Assembly: GCA_030844895.1 (NCBI GenBank)
Contig: CM061233.1
Span: 66,455,656-66,519,655 of the forward strand
Reading direction: 5' to 3'
DNA length: 64,000 nucleotides
Origin: Ambrosia x helenae
Taxonomy: Eukaryota > Streptophyta > Magnoliopsida > Asterales > Asteraceae
The stretch's first letter is position 1, and the number at the start of each line of letters is the position of its first letter. A model generated the notes under the pieces. The model was not told where the DNA came from. It ran no database searches and was given only the letters and a program-made list of their open reading frames with translations. The position numbers and the translations under genes are program-made. This document shows, piece after piece, positions 55,344 to 64,000 of the stretch.

Positions 55344-57656
55344 TTACCGGCTTGGAGGTTCTGTCATGGCCATCAAAGCGAAGTGAGCTTCCTTTCCTGC
55401 GAAGAATTTGGAGTAGTCAATCTTGGTGAATGCATCATCCACCATACATGACTTGCGGGTCATCAGGAAGTCAGCTTCAGCTAGCAGTTGGTCATTGTCA
55501 TCATCTAGTGAATTCACACTAGTCTCTGAATCAGATTCACTCTCCATATCCGAGTAAGCTGAATAATAGTGGTCTCCAACATCAGTGACAGAATCAAGAA
55601 TCATCCCCGATTTCTTGTCTTCACTCTCAACAATCACATCCTCATTCACTTCCTCAATCTTCAACTCTGACACTTTTTCAATCACAACTTCCTCTTCAAT
55701 CTCCTCATTCTCATCCAAACTCATCTGTTGTGCTACACAAGCCACATTCCCAGCAGTGATTTCCTCCACCCCCAATTGCATACCAGTCCAATCAAAACCT
55801 TCATCCTTTTGGATCACAAGTGCTTGGTTTTGATTATCAGTTTGGTTTTGGTTTTGTGTGTTAGGTGTAGTGATAGGAACAATAGTGCGGTTTGGATTTT
55901 GTTGAGGTTGGTTTTGAGTTGTGGATTGTCTAGTGTTGGTGTTTTGTTGACGGTTCTGAGAATTGTTTTGTGGTTGAAAGCTTGAGATGTTGGGACTGTT
56001 GTAAGACACTTGATTTTGGTTTTGGTTTTGTCTGTTTTGGTATGTAGAATTGAAAGGGTTTCGGTTACCTTGCTGTGCTGGCTGTGTGCACTCTCTTTTA
56101 AAATGTCCATTCTCACCACAGTTGAAGCATGTAACTTTTGCTTTGTTGAATCCGTATGTGGTGTTGGGAGAAGTTGAGAGATCAGTTCTGCCAGTCTTCT
56201 GAATAAAATCAGTGGCTCTCCTCATAATGCTTGCAAAAGCCCACTGAATGTCCATCAACTCCATCTCCTCTTTGTCGATTTGAGCATAGTCTTCATTGGT
56301 GAGATTGTTGTTACCAATTTGACTCGCTACCAAACCGTTGTAAGAAGCAACCATAGCAGATACAAGAGCAACATGCTGTTGAGCAATTTCAACAGTCACA
56401 TTGTTAAGGTTTGAGGTCTCTAACACAATCGGGTTTTGACTTGACTGTGCTTGAGTAATCTGCATCTGATTCATTTGAGGAGGATATTGTTGTTGTTGTT
56501 GAGATTGACTTGATGTGTAGCATGCGGCTTGTTGTAATGGTAAAAAGGGTGGAATGAAGTTTGGTGTTTGATAAGGTTGTTGTGTGTATGATGGTGTGTA
56601 GGATGAAGATTGGGCAAGATAGTTGATGGGTGCTTTTGTTGGTTCAACAACGTTAGACACACATGCTATGTGAGGTGCAACATTAGAAGTGGTGCTTGAA
56701 GCAGAAAGAGAGTTAGATGTTCCACTCACATATAAATCAGGATTCTGTGGAATCTGAGCTCTCTTGGCTTTTCTCTTTTCATCCATATCTTTGTTTTCCA
56801 GCTTTTGAATGAACTCATTAATAGTCCAATACTGGTAAGCATCTTTCTCCTTTAACACTTCGATGTGTTGGTTCCAGTAGGGTGGTAAAGCATCAGCAAA
56901 TTTATCTACTAATTCGAACATTGGAATGCTGATCTCATAGCTCGACAATTCAGTGAGCAAATGGCAGTACCGTGGAACTAACACTTTTAGAGTCTCATTA
57001 CCCATGTAACTGAAGTTTTCAAATTCCTTACGAAGCTCCTCCATCCTTAGCTTCCTGGTTTTCTCATTTCCATCATGTCGATTTCTCAGCATATCCCATA
57101 GTTGTTTGGAAGTTGTGCACGATCCAAACTGATGCAATAGATCAGTGTTGATCGCCTGGGATAGCTGAGAGAATGCCTTCTTCTCTATCACAAACCTTTT
57201 CTTCTCATCATCCGCCAAATTCTGCAAAGGGATTGGTTCTCCAGTATTCTCCAGAATAGGAGCAACGTAACCCTTCACAATCATTTGCCATGCCTCGGCT
57301 CCCTCAAGTCCTTGTCCCTCAACATGGATCTTGAACTTCGTCTTCCAAGTATTATACTCCTTCATGTCCATTAGCTTCGGTGGACGATTGCCGTTTCCAG
57401 AAGATAGATCATGAATAAGAGTGGATATAGCGTTGGTCGTCTGCGAATGAACTGCTGCTGCTGCGACTCCCCAATAGTTGTCAATCGGTTGTGGTAAAGG
57501 TTGAACAACTTGTTGTGGAGCCGAACTAGTCATTGCCATATAATTGATCGGCTGTGATGGTTGACTAGTCTTCTGAGCTGCAATGGACCACGGATCTTGT
57601 GTTGTCTGCTGTTGTGGTGCTTGAGTAGGTCTAGGCGTTGTTGGGAAGTTCCACAT
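55344..57656 (-). pseudogene. SIRE-1 gag
   Basis: ATG at 57656 (MWNFPTTPRPTQAPQQ); the GTG at 57680 lies upstream of the likely start. About 770 codons. Gln/Pro-rich N-terminus; capsid-like region (GNGNRPPKLMDMKEYNTWKT, QLWDMLRNRHDGNEKTRK, LVPRYCHLLTELSSYEI); Gln/Asn-rich linker; one canonical zinc knuckle CFNCGENGHFKREC (about residue 520); acidic C-terminus. It ends at TAA (55344-55346), part of CCGGTAAGT, which also resembles a splice donor. A TTTGCAG acceptor-like site ends six bases before the ATG. Long gag is typical of Sireviruses. Confidence 0.88.
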
Positions 57657-58280
57657 CTTGTCCTGCAAACGATTAAACACGAAAAGATTAAAAATGTTTT
57701 AAAACAGGATGCTCCTTCGTATATACGAACGTGCGAATGAGAAATAAGTTTCTCCTTCGACCGTTTTTAACTGATACGAATGTGAACTAAACAACAAAAT
57801 CTCCTTCGACCACTTTAGTCTCTCTTTCGACCGTTTTTCTGGCTCCTTCGACCGTTCGATCAGACGAAAGTGAAACAAATGGACGAATGTGGAAAATAAG
57901 CAATCAAAGTCTTCTTTCGACCACTAAAACACCTCCTTCGTACACAAAATCCCTCTTTCGACCCAAATAAATTCCACTTTCGACCAAACTCTCTCGTTCG
58001 ACCCCTGTGATTTCAAAAACGGTTATTCTTTGAAAATCAGTTAATTTTGATCATGATTATCAAATTTTTGATGGATTTTGATGATCTTAATCAGGTTTTG
58101 AATCGGAATTGATTTGGAACAACTTTAATAAAGAGAATTATCCAATTTAAACTCGAAATCAAGGTGTAATCGATCAAAATCTTATCACATCAGTTTGTTC
58201 ATTGAAAACAGAAACTTTTTGACCAAAATTGGATCCAAATCAACTGATAGATTATTAATTTGTGGTTGTTTGATCCGAAA
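57657..58280 (-). promoter_or_regulatory. SIRE-1 leader with GGTCGAA repeat cluster
   Basis: About 620 bp between primer site and gag. At 57700-58015 there are about eight GGTCGAA copies in element sense, spaced irregularly by 20-50 bp, mixed with ATTCG and TACGAAGG variants. A pyrimidine-rich ATCGTTTGCAG acceptor-like site ends at about 57663. No coding region. Confidence 0.7.
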
Positions 58281-58294
58281 TGGCTCTGATACCA
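58281..58294 (-). promoter_or_regulatory. SIRE-1 primer-binding site (tRNA-iMet)
   Basis: Minus strand TGGTATCAGAGCCA, three bases from the 5' LTR. Confidence 0.93.
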
Positions 58295-58297
58295 CTT

Positions 58298-58811
58298 TGT
58301 ATGTGCGTGAAAGGATAGATAACAAACAAAGATTGATCAAACAAGTTAGTTTTAGGTGCGGAAACCCTAAAACTATCACAAAATAATAATCAAACAGATT
58401 CAAACACACAGATCATCATTTTCAAACGTTTTCATTAATAAAACACTTGTTTACACGTTGAAATATAGATACAATCAAGGTATGAATGATAAACAAGTTT
58501 AACAAAACACTAGAGAGAGTTTCTGAAAGTGGAGGGAATAATAATGATCAAAAGTTACATTCAAAAATCAAACTTGTCTATTTATAGACTGCACATTCGC
58601 CCAAACTGTTTGTGCGAATATGCAGGTTCGCCCAAATCAACTGGTCGAACCAAGTTCTACTATAATCTAAATCTTCATTCGTCCAGATTGTCTTCCTTCG
58701 CACCTTTCATGCTTCCTTCGCACCTCTTAAAACTCTCCTTCGCACCTTCGATATTACCAAAACATATTGTGTTGTACAATCCAAAGCTTTAGTCGCACTT
58801 TTGCATCTACA
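58298..58811 (-). repeat. SIRE-1 5' LTR with promoter
   Basis: 514 bp. Element sense: three GGTGCGAAGGA(A)G direct repeats (plus 58693-58750), GGTTCG and GGGCGAA motifs, GGGCGAATG (58594-58602), seven bases, then TATAAATA (58579-58586). Transcription would start about 30 bases further, near 58550. Retrotransposon U3 enhancers are often short direct repeats, which fits. Confidence 0.9.
58579..58586 (-). promoter_or_regulatory. TATA box of SIRE-1 5' LTR
   Basis: TATAAATA in TCTATAAATAGAC, conserved in the 3' LTR at 33336-33343. Confidence 0.75.
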
Positions 58812-58816
58812 AAATA

Positions 58817-60457
58817 TACACATTAATTCCTCGGAACTCAAATGGTAATACCTTGCCATTTGATCCGTTTAACCTCATGAATCTTAATGCTTGAAATACA
58901 AGCATTAAGTATTGGACTCACATGGTGAGGATATCACCATTTGACCCGTTTAGACTCGTAGTTCATAATACTAAGTTATTCAAGTTTTTATATATGGTTC
59001 AAGTGTCACAAACTTGACCCATTTAACAACATGCTTAACAATTTCATTCAAATGATTTAAGTGACCCATCTTGGGTTAAAACATCATTTCTTACATACCA
59101 TTATTAATTGACCCGTTTGATGAATTTCACCATTCGGTCACCACTCATGGTTTCAATTAATCTCATAAACCTTGATTTATTGTGAATCCACATAAATTGA
59201 CCCACTTAATGAATTTCACCCCTTGGGGTTTGTCTTTAGTACACACTCAATACCAATATATATAACACTTAATCCATGTCATAGTCTAGTAGTGTAAGTA
59301 GAACTTACTTGTATTCATTCCCATTGACTTGCACTTTAGGCTCATATCCGCTTGACCCGCTTAGTTCGTTGATCCATTCCATCCAAGCTTGCACCTAGCT
59401 TGACAAGATCAACCTTCACTATACTCAAAAGATTAATTAAGTTAGTCATTATATCCAATAACTAACACATCTCATGAGTTTATTCACACCATTATTTTGT
59501 TTTCCCAATTATCATTTGGCTAAACTTTTCATGTATGGTGTGATTCATCTTTTAAACATGTGTTTCGCGTTTTATATGCGGGTAATTCCATGATTACCCA
59601 AATCAAGTTATCACCTCAATTTGCAAACAAGACTATTGAGGCATTTCATCAAACACTTGGTGTGCACCCACCAAATTCACTTGATTTTCATGAGTTTAAG
59701 TTTATCCAAAATATAGCCATGTATCTAATTATTATCATAACAAGATATTTAGGCATTTTAACTAAATTTGATCATTATAACAACTCCTAAGAGTCACCAA
59801 AACTACTAACCATGTGTGGTTTCAACCTAGAGGTTAAAACCCCAATTTCATAAGTTAACATATTCATATGAACATAATCAAACACACATATTAAATGTGA
59901 TTTGTAACCAAATTATACATGTTTAAGGCTCCCCAAGGCTAGGGCAACCTATATTAACCATCAATTCCACATTTTTATAAAACCCTAGAACCATCATCTT
60001 CAATATACCATGGATTTGGATGATTTAAAAGGATCTAGAGTTACCTTATGACGTTTAGAACACTAGATGATCATGAATTCCATCATGCATTTAGAAAAGC
60101 CATCGATTTTGGCATGATTTGGGGCTGAATTGGTGGAGGTTCTTGTGTGTGTGTTTTTGACGGTGTGAAGAACGATTTTAGTGTGTGTTATCACACATTT
60201 TCACTCTTAACCCCCATTTTATTCCAACTTTGCCTAGTTGTCAAGTTCAGCCCCTCCGGTTTAGTACAAGTATGTGATCTTTACTAATTAAGTTAGTTCT
60301 CATAATGTTCCAACGTGTGTTTGCAATTTACGGGACTTGTCAATGTCTCGTGTTATTATCCGCAAAATATTCCTTTTTGATAATGGGCTCAATATTGTAT
60401 ATATATTGATCCCACCTATTAGCGTAATTAAATGAAACGGGTTTTCGGGGTGTTACA
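58817..60457 (-). mobile_element. X: solo LTR, second part
   Basis: Continues X after the SIRE-1 TSD AAATA (58812-58816), ending GGGGTGTTACA at 60457, followed by the TSD GACAA. AT-rich, with several TTGACCCGTTT-type repeats (58880-59220) and no coding region. The 76-residue open frame at 59560-59790 has no recognisable similarity. Confidence 0.85.
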
Positions 60458-60462
60458 GACAA

Positions 60463-61905
60463 TATAGTCCAATGTTATTTAGTCCGATGTTCGATATAAG
60501 TTACGTCAAATTAACATTTATCAAATCGTCTGATATAATATATAGTTACCGTTTATTATTTGGTTCGTTTGCGAGTTAAAACTAGTTTGTCCGTATCAAT
60601 ATAATTATAAATATATAATATTCTTAAATATATAATATTTACAAATATACAATATTTATAAATATATAACATCTACAATAAAATAATAATAAATACGAGT
60701 ATAAATTATACCAAATCACACGTGCGTAACCCTGGTCTGCCTCGAACGCCATGTTGACCGTCTGTCCGCAGATTTGACTAGTTAACCGCACCAGATCTGA
60801 CCTATACCATAACCCGTGACCCGACACCCGAACCAAAAGAAACTCATATGAAATCCAGATCTGACCAATAAACCACTCGACTCGGACCAGACAATAACCG
60901 ACTCGAGGCCTAATCCCGAACCGAGCCTATAGTTGAACTCAACATGACCCGAACTCAACAACCTGTGAACCACCCGAGACCTGAATAATACAACTCCACC
61001 ATCGCCTCCACTGCTTCCATGACCGAGCAGCACCGCAAGCAACCCAGAAACCACTGGACCCTCAAGCGAACTGCAATCAAAACCTATTTCAGCTGCTACC
61101 TATCACCGTCTCGTGACCACACTATGCCATACTTGAGACCCGAATAACAATCAAGACCCGAGACCCGAGTTAAAACCAAAGCCACCTGAACCTGGTCGAG
61201 CACCAACACGAGACATCACCCAAACCACAACTGCATCGGGCCACCACAACCCTTCACCAGCCGCTGTCACCTACCACCACCCTATACCTTGAACGCTTCA
61301 CCATATCCAACCCTGAAAACAACCATAGCCACAATCATCAAAATAATAACCCGGCCCCCACCCCTTGTCGGGTTGATTACAGAGCGCCGCCACCATCGAG
61401 CCGTGTGGTAGCCGGCCGCTGCAAATGAGAGGAAGGAGAGGGAAAGACCAAGAGGTAGAGAGAGTAGAGAGAGATGGGTTAGAGAGAGGGAGTTGCAGTG
61501 TTTCTAGAGAGAGGGGGTATAGCGGCTGACAATGAAGATGATGAGAGGATTATGTTGGTTTTATAGGTAGGGTTAGGGTTGGTAGGTTATATCGCGTATA
61601 CGAACCCGATTAAACGTAATATGTCTCGGTTTCATTTGCAGTTCATAAAATAATAAGTAAAGCATTTTGGAAATGTTCGATTTTAAAAACTTAACAAAAC
61701 CGTGAAATTTAAATATAATATTTGTTATCCCACGCGTGCATTCAAAACACGCGTTTAAAACACGTTATATGATTCAACCACGGTTTCTTTTGTTAAAACG
61801 ATCTATTAACTTCTTAAAATTAATAGCTAACAATATTTATAATAAATAGTTATTTCAAATAATAAAAACCACACCAGTATAGATCGGAAGTTGCCGGTTG
61901 TCACA
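60463..61905 (-). repeat. E0 5' LTR, second part
   Basis: Continues 29989-31665 after X and ends GCCGGTTGTCACA at 61905, an end very like that of the G1/G2 LTRs. Element-sense start is thus TGTGACAACCGG. Contains ATATAATATTTA-type short repeats (60600-60670), a region rich in ACCCGA/GACCCGA (60760-61200) and a GA-rich tract (61430-61520). The TSD beyond it would be ACGAT (61906-61910); its partner lies outside the window. Confidence 0.8.
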
Positions 61906-62342
61906 ACGATATTGACGCAAAATCCACAATGGCTAGATATCAACTTCTGGGGAGCAGGCTCGTGACCTAGCAATGCAAAAAGTAGAAAGCAGTTGCGTTA
62001 TCCACATGTGAAGCCGAATACGTGTCAGCCTCGAGTTGCTGTTCACAAGTTTTATGGATTCAACAGCGGATGCGCGACTACGGTTTGCAATTTCTTAAAA
62101 CCCCCATTCATTGCGATAATGAAGCAGCCATCGCACACACTAAAGACACTGTTAATCATTCGAAGGCTAAGCACATCCGAATTAAGTATCACTTTATTCG
62201 TGATTGCTATGCTAAAGGTCTGATTGATATGGTCAAAATCCACACTGACTATCAAAGAACTGATCTTTTTACCAAAGCTTTTGACAAATCAATATTATAA
62301 TTTTTACTAAAAACTAATGGTATTAAAGAAAAACAAGACTAA
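61906..62342 (+). pseudogene. SIRE-2 pol tail (RNase H C-terminal part), decayed
   Basis: In frame from 61908 it matches the SIRE-1 RNase H end: AKS, GSRLVT, STCEAEYVSASSCCSQVLWI, HTDYQRTDLFTKAFDKS, to the natural stop near 62340. Three premature stops: TAG 61968-61970 (Trp in SIRE-1), TAG 61983-61985 (Gln in SIRE-1) and TAA 62298-62300. The upstream part is displaced by E0, whose LTR end abuts in mid-domain. Orientation is opposite to SIRE-1. Confidence 0.9.
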
Positions 62343-63788
62343 TCTTCACATTGGTTTATCAAGTTTATTTTCTTTTTATGCTTTCAAAAATTAGAAATCC
62401 AAAAATATGTTTTTAATTTCAGGGGGGGCATCTTATTTAGAAAAACCAAAAACATTGAAAATTTTGAAATCCATAAAAATCAGAAAATCAAAAATGATTT
62501 TTCCTAGAGAAAAAAAGAGGAAATGATAGTACATCAGTGAGGATCTATCGCATGCTAAAGAAATGACAAGTTAAATACTTGATAAGTGTTGACTCTATGT
62601 GATGTGCTGATAGGCTTCGTAGGCTTATTACTGTATGCCTGATACATACATATCAAACTATTTACTATCTGGATGAACACCTCATGGGCATATGGTCTTG
62701 GAACCGTAATTTCGTTTGATAGGGTTTATACAAAATCGGAGGTTTTGGGTCGTTATGTTGTTTGTTATCTGGGGATAGCCTATCTGATCTTTTTTGTATT
62801 AATTTACGGACCTAGATCAGGCAGGGTATCTTAAATAAAAGAGCTTTAAAGACAAAACCTAAAGTTACCGAATTGAGGAACTTTAAATGTGTTATGAAAA
62901 TCAAAGATTATCTGATGCATCGTATCTATTCATTGATGCAAATCATGATTGATAAAAGACCTCAACTTGGTAGAGTGCACATGTTACTCTGTAGCATTGA
63001 TTTGCTGACCTGTACACCTCTGTGCCTAATACCTTGTAAAAACGGATAACAACAACATAATCACGCATTACAATGAATCTTTGTGCAAAATTCCTTGATA
63101 CATGAGTATGCCGTGTGTGTGGGAACCACAGGTGAATTAGTTTATACTATACATAATAGTATCAGTTTAAAGCACTTCGTAACGTTCTGCATGTGAGCTT
63201 ATGTGGACAACATTATCAGCAATTGCCAAGTTACATTGTCAGTAAAGTTAAAATGAAACAGAACAACGGTGTGATGTGATCTTTCATAAACTGATATGAT
63301 CCTCTTACCGAAAAATCACAAAAAGTTTATTGCTTTCTGGTGATTTAGTTCATATACAAAAACTCAAAAATATTTTTGGTGTGTTTTAGCATAAATTTCA
63401 GAAAATACTAAAGATTTTACATTTCTACCTTATTTTCGATAACCGATGTTGAATGATGATAATTTTCTGAAGTTTGACAAACCATTTTGGGTTTTGTATC
63501 ATTTAAATGGGAAATTTTCAAGTCTGAAGGTTTAAATGGTTTAAAATGACAAGACGGGAATCAAATTGGACATTTGTTAAAAATTTCATTTTTCCAGTTT
63601 CTTATTCGACCTTTCGTTAGGTCGAATGAAGTTTTTGTGGCTTGTTTCGAACCTTAGTTAGAGGTCGAATGGGAGTGTTTTTTTGATAAATTTTCATTCG
63701 AGCCATTTCATATTCATTCGAACCTTTCATTATGTCAAATGAACAAGAAATTTTCTCATTCGAACCCTACAAAGGTCGAATGAAGGGT

Positions 63789-63844
<56 letters not shown>

Positions 63845-64000
63845 TCTGCTCATTCGAGCCCACACAAAATTTTTCAGAAAATTCAATCTTAACCTCGCCT
63901 TGTTGCCCGTACTTTTTACACCTTTGATTCTTATTCCCTGTGTTTTACTGATCATTTCCATATCAAATTCACAGATAATGGACACCATATCATATCAGAA
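62343..64000 (+). mobile_element. SIRE-2 pol-env spacer
   Basis: Noncoding; 62343-63250 is the inverted counterpart of the SIRE-1 spacer (for example GATGTGCTGATAGGCTTCGT near 62598). A TTCG-motif cluster at 63600-63860 includes GGTCGAATG (63774-63782), nine bases, then a TA run (63792-63842). ATCAAATTCACAG ends at 63974, three bases before ATG (63978), the presumed start of its env-like gene, which runs off the window. Confidence 0.75.
63792..63842. repeat. (TA)n microsatellite
   Basis: About 25 TA units at the TATA-box position of the SIRE-2 spacer. Confidence 0.95.

Larger units (their letters stand above)
33055..58811 (-). mobile_element. SIRE-1: Sirevirus-type Ty1/copia element, interrupted by G3
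   Basis: LTRs of 514 bp (33055-33568 and 58298-58811) start TGTATGTGCG and end CATCTACA, flanked by AAATA (33050-33054, 58812-58816). The primer site is 58281-58294 and the polypurine tract 33569-33580. In element sense: leader, gag (57656), zinc-knuckle extension, pol (PR-IN-RT-RH in copia order) to 50016, 2.3 kb spacer, env-like gene (47712 to 33582, split by G3), polypurine tract. About five LTR differences in 514 bp by eye. Sirevirus assignment rests on gene order, large gag, the env-like gene and pol motifs. Frameshifts at about 55345, 53480, 36060 and 34850. Confidence 0.95.

Noticed and set aside
55344..55424. Programmed -1 frameshift between SIRE-1 gag and the next frame
   Set aside because: The overlap has no X XXY YYZ heptamer that I can see; a one-base indel is simpler.
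31666..60457. X as a complete element with SIRE-1 as its coding region
   Set aside because: SIRE-1 has its own LTRs, primer site, polypurine tract and TSD AAATA. Outside it X has no primer site or internal region.
1..64000. Host protein genes, tRNA, rRNA, or a non-transposon system
   Set aside because: Every substantial reading frame maps to gag, pol, the extra ORF or the env-like gene of an element; the remaining sequence is LTR, leader or spacer.

Overview
The window is a plant-type heterochromatic stretch made entirely of LTR retrotransposons inserted into one another. I find no host gene, rRNA or tRNA. Ty3/gypsy chromovirus-like polyproteins, a Sirevirus-type (SIRE/Maximus) Ty1/copia element with an env-like third gene, initiator-tRNA-Met primer sites (TGGTATCAGAGCC) and very long LTRs point to a eudicot genome. 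Asteraceae is my best guess, by general resemblance only.

The nest is resolved by LTR pairs, primer sites and target-site duplications (TSDs). Level 0: SIRE-2 (+ strand; pol tail and pol-env spacer, 61906-64000), broken by E0. Level 1: E0 (- strand). Its 5' LTR is 29989-31665 plus 60463-61905, its primer site is at 29973-29986, and its leader continues through 29954-29972 and 1-2236. Level 2, left: G1, a gypsy element (- strand, 2237-29953, TSD CTCGG) in E0's leader. Level 3, left: G2, same family and orientation (11228-24633, TSD CAGTG), inside an extra ORF of G1. Level 2, right: X, a solo LTR related to E0's (31666-33054 plus 58817-60457, TSD GACAA) in E0's LTR. Level 3, right: SIRE-1 (- strand, 33055-58811, TSD AAATA) in X. 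Level 4, right: G3, a gypsy element (+ strand, 36961-47520, TSD ATAAC) in the env-like gene of SIRE-1.

G1 and G2 share an unusual layout: primer site, a roughly 480-codon proline-rich acidic extra ORF, gag exon 1, an 82-87 bp putative intron, gag exon 2 with protease, RT, RNase H and integrase, a hairpin over the stop codon, polypurine tract, LTR. Their LTRs carry an array of hairpins with a constant TCCCATT loop and co-varying stems. SIRE-1 has gag, pol and an env-like gene of roughly 1,190 codons separated from pol by a 2.3 kb spacer. That spacer contains a motif cluster and TATA box that copy the layout of the SIRE LTR promoter, and a strong splice acceptor 9 bases before the env-like start codon.

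By eye the LTR pairs differ by about 1 %, so the insertions look recent. G1, G2 and SIRE-1 are broken mostly by one-base indels, G3 mostly by nonsense substitutions. No element appears able to move by itself. All identity statements are by-eye comparisons, not computed alignments.
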